Of a DNA stretch of 16,232 nucleotides, positions 7,072 through 15,064 are shown piece by piece. The DNA is from Pseudomonadota bacterium (lineage in GTDB: Bacteria; Pseudomonadota; Gammaproteobacteria; Burkholderiales; Burkholderiaceae_C), in assembly GCA_023410975.1 (NCBI GenBank), contig JAEYPG010000554.1:1-16232 (forward strand), given 5' to 3'. Both the position numbers and the translations under genes were made by a program. The notes below the pieces were generated by a model. The model searched no databases. It was not told the origin of the DNA and was given only the letters and a program-made list of their open reading frames with translations. Numbering within the stretch: the first letter of the stretch is position 1; each line of letters begins with the position of its first letter.

Positions 7072-8502
7072 ATGCAAGACACCGTTTCCGAGCGCGCCAC
7101 AGCAGCGCTGCCCGTGGTCCGCCAGCGCCCGGTGCCGCAGGCGCTGATCGAGACGCTGCAGGCGCGCTTCGGCGCGCGCTGCTCCACCGCGCAGGCCGTG
7201 CGCGAACAGCACGGCAGCGACGAGTCCACCTTCACCGTGCCGCCGCCGGCGGCGGTGGTGTTCGCGCAGAGCAGCGCCGAGGTGGCCGAGGTGGTGGACC
7301 TGTGCAGCCAGTACGAGGTGCCGCTGATCCCCTACGGCGCCGGCTCCTCGCTGGAGGGCCACCTGCTGGCGGTGCAGGGCGGCATCAGCCTGGACCTCTC
7401 GCGCATGGACCAGGTGCTGTCCATCGACGCCGACGACCTCACGGTCACCGTGCAGCCCGGCATCACGCGCAAGCGGCTCAATGACGAGCTGCGCTCCACG
7501 GGCCTGTTCTTCCCCATCGACCCCGGCGCCGACGCTTCCATCGGCGGCATGTGCGCCACGCGCGCCTCGGGCACCAACGCCGTGCGCTACGGGACCATGC
7601 GCGAGAACGTGCTGGCGCTGGAGGTCGTGACCGCCGACGGCAGGATCGTCCGCACCGGCACCCGCGCCCGCAAGAGCAGCGCCGGCTACGACCTGACGCG
7701 GCTGATGGTGGGCAGCGAAGGCACGCTGGGCGTGATCACCGAGATCACGCTGCGCCTGTACCCGCTGCCCGAGGCGGTGTCGGCGGCGGTGTGCTCCTTC
7801 CCGAGCATCGAGGCCGCGGTGCGCACGGTGATCCAGACCATCCAGCTGGGCGTGCCCATCGCGCGCGTGGAGCTGATCGACGCCAACACGGTGCGCATGG
7901 TCAACGTGCACTCCAAGCTCAGCCTGCGCGAGGAGCCCATGCTGCTGATGGAGTTCCACGGCTCGCCCGCGGGCGTGAAGGAGCAGGCCGAGACGGTGCA
8001 GGAGATCGCGGCCGAGTTCGGCGGCCAAGCCTTCGAGTGGGCCAGCACGCCGGAGGAGCGCACGCGGCTGTGGACGGCGCGGCACAACGCCTACTTCGCG
8101 GCGATCCAGTCGCGCCCGGGCTGCCGCGTGATGTCCACCGACACCTGCGTGCCCATCTCGCGCCTGGCGGACTGCCTGCTGGACTCGGTGGCGGAGGTGG
8201 ACGCCTCCGGGCTGCCGTACTTCCTGGTGGGCCACGTCGGTGACGGCAATTTCCACTTCGGCTACCTGATCGACGCCAACAGCGCCGAGGAGCGCGCGCT
8301 GGCCGAGGACCTCAACCACAAGCTCGTGCACCGGGCGCTGCAGCTCGACGGCACCTGCAGCGGCGAGCACGGCGTGGGGCTGCACAAGATGGGCTTCCTG
8401 GTGGAGGAGGCGGGGGCCGGGGCCGTGGAGCTGATGCGGACCATCAAGCGGGCGCTGGACCCGAAGAACATCCTCAATCCGGGGAAAATCTTCGACCTTT
8501 GA
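7072..8502 (+). CDS. dld: FAD-linked D-lactate (D-2-hydroxyacid) dehydrogenase, LDHD/GlcD family
   Basis: A 476-residue FAD enzyme of the vanillyl-alcohol oxidase superfamily that oxidises D-lactate or a related D-2-hydroxyacid to the 2-oxo acid, passing electrons to cytochrome c or the quinone pool. The FAD-binding (PCMH) half covers about residues 55-235, with YGAGSSLEGH, PGADASIGGM and GSEGTLGVITE as flavin-contact motifs. The C-terminal cap has GHVGDGNFH, giving metal and substrate-site histidines, and GTCSGEHGVGLHK, the signature of the family. The end LNPGKIFDL is complete. ATG 7072 is chosen over start codons up to 51 codons upstream because GGAG lies eight bases before it. The DAHP synthase gene follows after 23 bases, so the two are probably co-transcribed. 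GlcD-type glycolate oxidase is an alternative, but no glcE or glcF neighbours are present. Confidence 0.92.
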   Translation: MQDTVSERATAALPVVRQRPVPQALIETLQARFGARCSTAQAVREQHGSDESTFTVPPPAAVVFAQSSAEVAEVVDLCSQYEVPLIPYGAGSSLEGHLLAVQGGISLDLSRMDQVLSIDADDLTVTVQPGITRKRLNDELRSTGLFFPIDPGADASIGGMCATRASGTNAVRYGTMRENVLALEVVTADGRIVRTGTRARKSSAGYDLTRLMVGSEGTLGVITEITLRLYPLPEAVSAAVCSFPSIEAAVRTVIQTIQLGVPIARVELIDANTVRMVNVHSKLSLREEPMLLMEFHGSPAGVKEQAETVQEIAAEFGGQAFEWASTPEERTRLWTARHNAYFAAIQSRPGCRVMSTDTCVPISRLADCLLDSVAEVDASGLPYFLVGHVGDGNFHFGYLIDANSAEERALAEDLNHKLVHRALQLDGTCSGEHGVGLHKMGFLVEEAGAGAVELMRTIKRALDPKNILNPGKIFDL

Positions 8503-8525
8503 TCCCCGCAGTCCAGGCCCGCGCC

Positions 8526-9656
8526 ATGACCCAACGCATCGACGACCCCCAGCACGACCACGAAGCCGGCAGCGCCGACTCCACGCAGGACCTCACGCGC
8601 ATCGACGACGTGCGCATCGGCGCGGTGCGACCGCTCATCTCGCCGGCGCTGCTGCTGGACGAGGTGCCGGTGTCCGACGCGGTGCTGGCGCTGGTGGAGA
8701 ACGCCCGCCGCGCCACCGCCGACGTGCTGCGCGGGCGCGACGACCGGCTGCTGGTCGTGGTGGGGCCGTGCTCCATCCACGACCACGGCCAGGCCATGGA
8801 GTACGCCCACCGCCTCAAGGCGCTCGACGAGGAGCTCAAGGGCGAGCTGCTGCTGGTCATGCGCGTGTACTTCGAGAAGCCGCGCACCACCGTGGGCTGG
8901 AAGGGTTTCATCAACGACCCGCGCCTGGACGGCAGCTTCCGCATCAACGAGGGGCTGCGCAAGGCGCGCGAGCTGCTGCTCGACATCTCCGCGCTGGGCC
9001 TGCCCTGCGGCACCGAGTTCCTGGACCTGCTGAGCCCGCAGTACATCGCCGACCTGGTGAGCTGGGGCGCCATCGGTGCGCGCACCACCGAGAGCCAGAG
9101 CCACCGCCAGCTGGCCTCCGGCCTGAGCTGCCCGGTGGGCTTCAAGAACGGCACCGACGGCGGGGTGCAGGTGGCGGTGGACGCGCTGCAGGCCGCGCGC
9201 GCCTCGCATGCCTTCATGGGCATGACCAAGATGGGCCAGGCCGCCATCTTCGAGACCCGCGGCAACGACGACTGCCACGTCATCCTGCGCGGCGGCTCGC
9301 GCGGCCCCAACTACGACGCCGCCAGCATCGACGCCGCCTGCGCCGCCCTGGCCAAGGCCGGCCTGCGCGAGACGCTGATGGTGGACTGCTCGCACGCCAA
9401 CTCCGCCAAGCAGCACCGGCGGCAGATCGAGGTGTCGGACGACATCGCCGCACGCGTCGCCGCGGGCGAGCGCCGCATCGCGGGGCTGATGATCGAGAGC
9501 CACCTGGAGGAGGGCCGACAGGACTTGCAGCCTGGCGTGGCGCTGCAGCGTGGCGTCTCCATCACCGACGCGTGCATCGGCTGGGCGCAGACGGCCGGGG
9601 TGCTGCGGCGGCTGGCCGAGGCCGTGGGCCAGCGGCGCGCGGCGGCGCAGCGTTGA
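8526..9656 (+). CDS. aroG: 3-deoxy-7-phosphoheptulonate (DAHP) synthase, class I
   Basis: First enzyme of the shikimate pathway: condenses phosphoenolpyruvate with erythrose 4-phosphate to DAHP. The 376-residue product fits the AroF/G/H type. The metal ligands known in E. coli AroG are all present: Cys82 in GPCSIHD, His290 in DCSHANS, Glu324 in MIESHLEEG and Asp348 in SITDA. Arg113 and Lys118 in MRVYFEKPRTTVGWKG bind phosphoenolpyruvate. GIGARTTESQSHRQLASGL-like and GFKNGTDGG segments are typical (here the first reads AIGARTTESQSHR). The N-terminus is about 20 residues longer than AroG and rich in Asp and His. ATG 8526 has no real Shine-Dalgarno sequence; translation may be coupled to the preceding gene. 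A TTG at 8499 overlapping that gene's stop is a less likely start. Which aromatic amino acid inhibits it cannot be decided by eye. Confidence 0.95.
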   Translation: MTQRIDDPQHDHEAGSADSTQDLTRIDDVRIGAVRPLISPALLLDEVPVSDAVLALVENARRATADVLRGRDDRLLVVVGPCSIHDHGQAMEYAHRLKALDEELKGELLLVMRVYFEKPRTTVGWKGFINDPRLDGSFRINEGLRKARELLLDISALGLPCGTEFLDLLSPQYIADLVSWGAIGARTTESQSHRQLASGLSCPVGFKNGTDGGVQVAVDALQAARASHAFMGMTKMGQAAIFETRGNDDCHVILRGGSRGPNYDAASIDAACAALAKAGLRETLMVDCSHANSAKQHRRQIEVSDDIAARVAAGERRIAGLMIESHLEEGRQDLQPGVALQRGVSITDACIGWAQTAGVLRRLAEAVGQRRAAAQR

Positions 9657-9660
9657 AGCC

Positions 9661-9697
9661 CAGCGGGCCGCTGAAACGTCAGGCACCGGAAAGGTGC
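9661..9697 (+). terminator. Tandem small hairpins after the DAHP synthase stop (weak)
   Basis: Four bases past the stop, CAGCGG/CCGCTG with a one-base centre (9661-9673) is followed by GCACC-GGAAA-GGTGC (9683-9697). Neither has a T run, so they are only weak terminator candidates. The rest of the 154-base gap up to the BLUF gene holds a less GC-rich stretch (9720-9750) with TTGCCG at 9721-9726 as a possible -35 box, but no good -10. Confidence 0.25.
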
Positions 9698-9810
9698 GGC
9701 GCCCAAGAATGCGCGTCCTGTTGCCGTAACAAACAAACGCGCTGTTTTCTGCCCGGCCTCGGCAGCCGGACGGACATGACCCCATCCGCCGACATCACGG
9801 AGGGCAGTCC

Positions 9811-10275
9811 ATGGCGCTGTACCAGGTCGTCTACATCAGCATGGTGAGCGGCGGCGAGCCCACGCGCGCCGAGCTGCAGGCGCTGCTGGCCACGTCCGTG
9901 CGGCGCAACCGCGCGTTGGGCGTCACCGGGATGCTGCTGTACGCGCACGGCGGCTTCATGCAGCTGCTCGAAGGCAAGGAAGAAAGCGTGAAGGCGCTGT
10001 TCGATCGCGTCCGGCGCGACGACCGCCACCGCCGCGTCACGGTGCTGGTGCAGGGGCCGGTGGCGGAGCGCACCTTCGCGGACTGGGCCATGGCCTACCG
10101 CTGCCTCGAAGACGAGGCGGCGGCGGACGAACCGGTCCAGGACGACGGACTGCCGGCCGAGCTCGCCCCGCTGTTCCACAAGGGCTTCGACGAGTCCCGC
10201 CTGCGCGCCCGCGCCAGCGTGGCGCTGGAGCTGCTGCGCCACTACAGCCGCAACAACGGGCTGGCGGTGGCCTGA
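9811..10275 (+). CDS. Single-domain BLUF blue-light receptor protein
   Basis: A 154-residue FAD-binding blue-light sensor. The BLUF domain spans residues 1 to about 96. The photochemical residues, aligned from memory with AppA and PixD, are all present: Tyr8 in VVYIS, Asn33 in RRNRALGVTG, Gln51 in GGFMQLLEG, and Trp92 with Met94 in FADWAM. DDRHRRV matches the conserved RDxRH motif. After the domain comes an acidic linker (about 99-113) and one or two helices, ending near RHYSRNNGLAVA. There is no attached output domain (no EAL, GGDEF, cyclase or DNA-binding part), so it is a short BLUF protein of the PixD type, expected to signal through a partner that is not obvious nearby. GGAGGG (9799-9804) six bases before the ATG sets the start. 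Its stop directly abuts the stop of the convergent MDR gene. Confidence 0.93.
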   Translation: MALYQVVYISMVSGGEPTRAELQALLATSVRRNRALGVTGMLLYAHGGFMQLLEGKEESVKALFDRVRRDDRHRRVTVLVQGPVAERTFADWAMAYRCLEDEAAADEPVQDDGLPAELAPLFHKGFDESRLRARASVALELLRHYSRNNGLAVA

Positions 10276-11283
10276 TCAGATCGCCACGCAGATCTTCCCG
10301 AAGTGCGCCCCGGCGCCCTGGTGGCGGAAGGCGTCGGCCAAGTCCTTCAGCGCGTAGGTCGAATCGATCACCGGGCAGATGCCGGTGGCCTCCAGCGCGG
10401 CGACGAATTCCTGCTGCATGCGCCGGCTGCCGACGATCAGCCCCTGCAGCCGCGCCTGCTTGGCCATCAGCGCCGCGGTGGGCACCTCGCCGCCCATGCC
10501 CGTGAGCACGCCGATGAGCGCGATGTGGCCGCCCACGCGCACCGCCTCGATGGACTGCGCCAGCGTCGCCGGGCCGCCCACTTCCACCACGTGGTCCACG
10601 CCCAGGCCGCCGGTCCACTCGCGCGCCAGGCGGCCCCAGTCGGCGTGCCGGCGGTAGTTGATGAGGTGGTCCGCGCCCAGCGCGCGCAGCCGCTCCAGCT
10701 TCTCGTCGGAGGAGGAAGTGGCGATGACGCGCGCGCCCATGGCCTTGGCCAGCTGCAGCGCGAACACCGACACGCCGCCGCTGCCCTGCACCAGCACCGT
10801 GTCGCCGGCCTTCAGCCCGCCTTCCACCGCCAGCGCGCGCCAGGCAGTGAGGCCGGCGGTGGTGAGCGTGGCGGCCTCCGCGTGGCTGTAACCGCGTGGC
10901 GCGCGGGTGAACCAGGTGGCGGGCACGACCACCGCCTCGCGCGCGTAGCCGTCGATGCCGTCGCCGGGCACGGTGGCGAAGTCGCCCACGCGCGCCGGGC
11001 CTTCAAGCCAGGTCGGGAAGAAGCCCGACACCACCGCGTCGCCCACGGCAAATTCGCTCACGCCATCGCCCACGGCCTCGACCACGCCGGCGCCGTCGGA
11101 CATGGGAATGCGGCCGTCCGCGGTGGGAATGGCGCCCAGCGCCACGGCGTAGTCGTGGTAGTTGAGCGAGCTGGCGTGCAGCCGCACGCGGATCTGCCCG
11201 GGACCGGGCGCGCCGGGGTCGGGCAGGTTGGTGGCTTCCAGTCGCTCCAAGCCGCCGGGGGCGCGCAACACGATGCCTTGCAT
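10276..11283 (-). CDS. Zinc-independent MDR alcohol dehydrogenase / quinone oxidoreductase-like protein
   Basis: A 335-residue medium-chain dehydrogenase/reductase using NAD(P)H. The N-terminal GroES-like half contains SLNYHDYAVALG and MSDGAGVV where zinc enzymes have a catalytic Cys and a GHE motif, so zinc ligands are absent and a reductase role on quinones, enones or similar carbonyls is likelier than alcohol oxidation. The Rossmann half begins with DTVLVQGSGGVSVFALQLAK (nucleotide loop about 167-172), followed by VIATSSSDEKLERLRALGAD; the serines after the second strand would suit NADPH. The end AHFGKICVAI is typical. GGGAG lies before the ATG at 11281-11283. It starts 71 bases after the stop of the indolepyruvate oxidoreductase gene on the same strand, so it may be read from that transcript. 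Substrate unknown. Confidence 0.9.
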   Translation of the reverse strand: MQGIVLRAPGGLERLEATNLPDPGAPGPGQIRVRLHASSLNYHDYAVALGAIPTADGRIPMSDGAGVVEAVGDGVSEFAVGDAVVSGFFPTWLEGPARVGDFATVPGDGIDGYAREAVVVPATWFTRAPRGYSHAEAATLTTAGLTAWRALAVEGGLKAGDTVLVQGSGGVSVFALQLAKAMGARVIATSSSDEKLERLRALGADHLINYRRHADWGRLAREWTGGLGVDHVVEVGGPATLAQSIEAVRVGGHIALIGVLTGMGGEVPTAALMAKQARLQGLIVGSRRMQQEFVAALEATGICPVIDSTYALKDLADAFRHQGAGAHFGKICVAI

Positions 11284-11354
11284 GTCTTTCTCCCTCGTTC
11301 AAGTGTTGGGGAGGCGAGGCTAGCGCAGGGCCCGCACGGGGCCGACCGGCAAGG

Positions 11355-14300
11355 TCAATGCGCCCCCGCCGTCACCCGGATGCCGCGGATCTGCCCCGCC
11401 GCGCGCGAGGCTGCCGGGCGCGGGTGGTGCGCCGGGTCGAGGCGGTACAGCAGCTCCGCCTCGCGCAGCCGCGCCTGCGCCACGGCGGCCGCCTTCACGT
11501 GGCCGTAGCCGCGCATGCTCAGCGGCACCCGGGCGATCTCGACGGCCAGCGGCAGCTTGTCCGCGCTCAGCAGCGGCAGCAGCCCGCGCACGCGCTGCTC
11601 GTACTGCGCGATCAGCTCGCGCTCCAGGCGCCGCTCGGCCGTCGCGCCGAAGGGGTCCAGCGCCGTGCCGCGCAGCCCCTTGCCGTGCGCCAGCACCCGC
11701 AGCAGCGGCAGCAGCCACGGGCCCAGCGTCCACTTGCGCGGCGGGCGGCCGTCGCGCTCGCGTGCCAGCAGCGGCGGCGCCATGTGGAATTGCAGCTTGA
11801 ACTCCCCTTCGAACTGCTGGCGCAGCCGGCGCTCGAAGCTGCCGTCGGCATACAGCCGCGCGACCTCGTACTCGTCCTTGTAGGCCATGAGCTTCAAAAG
11901 GCTGCGTGCCACGGCGCAGGCGAAAGGCAGCGAGGCGTCGGCCTGGAGCGCGCGCTCGCGCGCTGCGGCTTCGTCTACCAGCGCCGCATAGCGCCGGGCC
12001 CAGGCCGCGTTCTGGTAGGCCGTCAGCCGCTCGATGCCGCGCGCGCGCACCGCCTCCAGCGACTCCTCGGCCGGCGGCGCGTCCACCTCCGCGCTGCCCA
12101 GCGCCAGCAGCGCGCGCGGATCGCCCGCGGCCAGCCGGCCCAGCGAGAAAGCCAGCTCGTTGGCCTGCACCGCCACGCCGTTGAGCTCGATGGCGCGCCG
12201 CAGCGCCTCCAGGCTCACCGGCACCAGGCCGCGCTGCCAGGCGTAGCCCAGCACCAGGATGTTGGCCGCCACCGTGTCGCCCATGAAGGTCTCGCACAGC
12301 GCCTGCGCGTCCAGCGTCTCGACCAGTTCCTCGCCGGCGGCGAAGTGGAACTTCTGCAGCAGCTGCGGCACGCGCAGCGTGGCGTCGGGGTTGCGCAGGT
12401 ACTCGTCCACCGGCACCTCGTGCACGTTGGCCAGGACGCGCGTGCGCCCGCGCCGAACGGTCTGCAGCGCGTCGGGGCTGGCGCCCACCACCAGCTCGCA
12501 GGCCAGCAGCGCATCGGCCTGCTGGGTGTCGATGCGCACCTGGTTCAGCCGCTCGGCCCGGTCCGCCAGCCGCACGTGGCTCAGCACCGAGCCGCCTTTC
12601 TGCGCGAAGCCCATGAAGTCGAGCACCGAGGCGGACTTGCCCTCCAGGTGCGCCGCCATCGCCACCAGCGCGCCCACCGTCACCACGCCCGTGCCGCCCA
12701 CGCCGGTGATCAGCAGGTCATACGGGCCGTCCCAGCCGTGCGGTGCCGGGCGCGGCAGGTTTTCCACCTTGCGCACGAAGGTCCCGAGGTCGGTCAGCGA
12801 GCCCACCTTGCGCCGAGGCTTCCCGCCCAGCACGCTGACGAAGCTGGGGCAGAAGCCGTTGGCGCAGGAATAGTCCTTGTTGCAGGCCGCCTGGTCGATG
12901 CGGCGCTTGCGGCCCAGCGGCGTCTCGTGCGGCTGCACCGCCACGCAGTTGCTCTGCACGCTGCAGTCGCCGCAGCCCTCGCACACCTCCTCGTTGACGA
13001 ACAGGCGCCGCGCCGGGTCGGCCAGGGTGCCGCGCTTGCGGCGGCGGCGCTTCTCGGCGGCGCAGGTCTGCTCGTAGATCAGCACCGTCACGCCCGCCAC
13101 CTCGCGCAGCCGGCGCTGCACGGCGTCGAGCTCGGCGCGGTCGTGGAAGGTGGTGCCGGCCGGGAAGCGGTCATGCTGCCGCGCGTACTTGCCGATGTCG
13201 TCCGAGACCACGGCGATCTGCCGCACGCCCTCGGCCTCCACCTGGCGCGCCAGGCCGTCCACGCTGATGGGCGCGTCCACCGGCTGGCCGCCGGTCATGG
13301 CCACGGCGTCGTTGAACAGGACCTTGTAGGTCATGGCCGTGCCCGCGGCCACGGCCTGACGGATGGCCAGCAGCCCCGAGTGCGCGTAGGTGCCGTCGCC
13401 CAGGTTCTGGAACAGGTGCGGCACGCGGGTGAAGAGCGCGTGCGAGACCCAGTCCACGCCTTCGCCGCCCATCTGGATCAGCCCCTCGGTGTCGCGCTGC
13501 ATCCAGTTGGCCATGAAGTGGCAGCCGATCCCGGCGTGCGCCTTGGACCCTTCGGGCACGCGCGTGCTGGTGTTGTGCGGGCAGCCGGCGCAGAACCAGG
13601 GCATGCGCTTCACGCTGTCCGCCTCGTTGTGCAGCAGCTCGGGCAATGTGAAATCGCGCACCAGCGCGCGGCGGTCCAGGTCGGGGCAGTGTTTCACCAG
13701 CCAGTTCGCGACCAGCTCGATCAGGCGCGAGGGCCGCAGCTCCCCGAGCGCCGACACCAGCGGGCGGTCCTCGGCGTCGCGCTTGCCGACGACGGCGGGG
13801 CGCCGCGCGCGGTTGAACAGCAGCTCGCGCAGCTGCGTCTCCACCACCGGGCCCTTCTCCTCGATCACCAGCACCTCGGACAGGCCCTCGCAGAAGTCCA
13901 GCGCGCCCCGCGGCTCGATCGGGTACGTCAACCCCAGCTTCTGCACGCGGATGCCGTGCGCGGCCAGCGTCTCGGTGGAGACGTCCAGCCGGCGCAGCAC
14001 CTCCATGAAGTCGTGGTGCGCCTTGCCCGCGGTGAGCACGCCCACGCGCGCCTCGGGCGCCTCCACCACGCGGCGGTCGATGCTGTTGACGCGGGCGAAG
14101 GCGCGCACCGCGTCGAGCTTCTGGTGCAGCCGCTCCTCGATCTTGAGCGAGGGGAAGTCGGGCCAGCGGTAGTGCAGGCCGTCGGGCGGGGGCGTGAAGC
14201 CGGTCAAGCTGCGCACCGCGTCGGCGTCGATCCAGGCCGCGGCGCGCGCCTGCACCAAGTCCAGGTCCACCGTGGCGCCGCTTTCCACCACCTCCGACAG

Positions 14301-14933
14301 CGCGGTCAGGCCCACCCAGCAGCCCGAGAAGCGCGACAGCGCCCAGCCGTAGAGGCCGAACTCCAGGATCTCGGCCACGCTGGACGGGGAGAGCACCGGC
14401 GCATGCAGGCTCTGGAAGAGCTGGTCGCTCTGGTGCGGCATGGAGGAGCTGACGCAGCCGTGGTCGTCGCCCGCGACCATCAGCACCCCGCCGTGCGGCG
14501 AGCTGCCGTAGGCGTTGCCGTGCTTGAGCGCATCGGCGGCACGGTCCACGCCCGGGCCCTTGCCGTACCACAGCGCGAACACGCCCTGCGCGGTGCGCTC
14601 GGGGTCCGATTCCACGCGCTGCGTGCCCAGCACGGCCGTGGCGCCCAGCTCCTCGTTGATGGCCGGCAGGAAGCGCACGCCCTCGGCCTGCAGCCGCTCG
14701 CCGGCCTGCCACAGCGTCTGGTCCACCAGGCCCAGGGGCGAACCCCGGTAGCCGCTGATGAAGCCGCGCGTGTCCAGCCCCGCGGCGGCGTCGCGGCGGC
14801 GCTGCATCAGCAGCAGCCGCACCAGGGCCTGCGTGCCGTTGAGGAAGATGCGCCCGCCTTGCGCCCACAGCGCATCGTCGAGCCGGTAGTCCTGCCGGGC
14901 AGGGGAAAAGGAGGGTGTTGTCTCCGTCGTCAT
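11355..14933 (-). CDS. Indolepyruvate ferredoxin oxidoreductase, fused single-chain type
   Basis: A 1192-residue enzyme that oxidatively decarboxylates aryl-pyruvates (indole-, phenyl-, hydroxyphenyl-pyruvate) to aryl-acetyl-CoA with reduced ferredoxin, in aromatic amino acid breakdown. Visible order: alpha-type pyrimidine-binding region (about 25-400, with RGFISGYRGSPLG and PAINEELGATA); thiamine diphosphate region (about 445-620, with FCAGCPHNTS, GDGTYAHSG and LFNDAVAMTGGQ); Fe-S region with Cys651, 654, 657 and 663, then Cys684, 690 and 695 (ending GFCPSF); gamma-type domain from about 735 (GVGGTGVVTVG); and a C-terminal tail (about 960-1150) matching the family's DUF6537 region as I recall it. 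Separate iorA and iorB genes are here one chain, a form common in aerobic proteobacteria. The ATG at 14931-14933 has a GGAG ten bases off. It is divergent from an Lrp-type gene, its likely regulator. Exact aryl substrate and electron acceptor are not visible. Confidence 0.93.
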   Translation of the reverse strand: MTTETTPSFSPARQDYRLDDALWAQGGRIFLNGTQALVRLLLMQRRRDAAAGLDTRGFISGYRGSPLGLVDQTLWQAGERLQAEGVRFLPAINEELGATAVLGTQRVESDPERTAQGVFALWYGKGPGVDRAADALKHGNAYGSSPHGGVLMVAGDDHGCVSSSMPHQSDQLFQSLHAPVLSPSSVAEILEFGLYGWALSRFSGCWVGLTALSEVVESGATVDLDLVQARAAAWIDADAVRSLTGFTPPPDGLHYRWPDFPSLKIEERLHQKLDAVRAFARVNSIDRRVVEAPEARVGVLTAGKAHHDFMEVLRRLDVSTETLAAHGIRVQKLGLTYPIEPRGALDFCEGLSEVLVIEEKGPVVETQLRELLFNRARRPAVVGKRDAEDRPLVSALGELRPSRLIELVANWLVKHCPDLDRRALVRDFTLPELLHNEADSVKRMPWFCAGCPHNTSTRVPEGSKAHAGIGCHFMANWMQRDTEGLIQMGGEGVDWVSHALFTRVPHLFQNLGDGTYAHSGLLAIRQAVAAGTAMTYKVLFNDAVAMTGGQPVDAPISVDGLARQVEAEGVRQIAVVSDDIGKYARQHDRFPAGTTFHDRAELDAVQRRLREVAGVTVLIYEQTCAAEKRRRRKRGTLADPARRLFVNEEVCEGCGDCSVQSNCVAVQPHETPLGRKRRIDQAACNKDYSCANGFCPSFVSVLGGKPRRKVGSLTDLGTFVRKVENLPRPAPHGWDGPYDLLITGVGGTGVVTVGALVAMAAHLEGKSASVLDFMGFAQKGGSVLSHVRLADRAERLNQVRIDTQQADALLACELVVGASPDALQTVRRGRTRVLANVHEVPVDEYLRNPDATLRVPQLLQKFHFAAGEELVETLDAQALCETFMGDTVAANILVLGYAWQRGLVPVSLEALRRAIELNGVAVQANELAFSLGRLAAGDPRALLALGSAEVDAPPAEESLEAVRARGIERLTAYQNAAWARRYAALVDEAAARERALQADASLPFACAVARSLLKLMAYKDEYEVARLYADGSFERRLRQQFEGEFKLQFHMAPPLLARERDGRPPRKWTLGPWLLPLLRVLAHGKGLRGTALDPFGATAERRLERELIAQYEQRVRGLLPLLSADKLPLAVEIARVPLSMRGYGHVKAAAVAQARLREAELLYRLDPAHHPRPAASRAAGQIRGIRVTAGAH

Positions 14934-15061
14934 GGCGCGCTCTCCGGGCTGCTCATTGATGACGGGAAAGGGTAGGGCGTGCCTTCGGGAAAGGGTTACT
15001 TGTTTTCCGCCGAATCAACGCTGAAATGGAATTTCATTTTCAATACTTGGAGAAAAGCGGA
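14934..15061. promoter_or_regulatory. Divergent control region, indolepyruvate oxidoreductase / Lrp-type regulator
   Basis: A 128-base gap with a sharply AT-richer core (about 15000-15060), as expected for two back-to-back promoters. TGAAAT-GGA-ATTTCA (15022-15036) is a perfect dyad with six-base arms in the size range of Lrp/AsnC sites and is the best operator candidate. An 11-base direct repeat CGGGAAAGGGT occurs at 14963-14973 and 14986-14996, 23 bases apart (about two helical turns), within the leader of the oxidoreductase gene. TTGATT (minus strand, 15013-15018) and TTGAAA (minus strand, 15038-15043) are possible -35 boxes without clear partners. All roles are inferred. Confidence 0.5.
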
Positions 15062-15064
15062 ATG
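15049..15064 (+). promoter_or_regulatory. Ribosome site deciding the Lrp-type start
   Basis: GGAG at 15049-15052 lies nine bases before ATG 15062. An in-frame ATG at 15026 falls inside the palindromic operator candidate and has no ribosome site, so 15062 is the preferred start. It also gives an N-terminus (MDLLDRQD) like that of other Lrp/AsnC proteins. Confidence 0.7.

Noticed and set aside
8262..9785. A 507-codon minus-strand frame over the DAHP synthase gene
   Set aside because: Antisense shadow with no domain; the plus strand carries all metal ligands of DAHP synthase.
11358..14975. A 1205-codon plus-strand open frame antisense to the indolepyruvate oxidoreductase gene
   Set aside because: Same cause: composition is Gln/Arg/His/Ala-rich, without domains, while the minus strand has clear thiamine, Fe-S and gamma-domain motifs.
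15026..15061. Earlier in-frame ATG for the Lrp-type regulator
   Set aside because: It overlaps the palindromic operator candidate and lacks a ribosome site; the start at 15062 matches the family's N-terminus.
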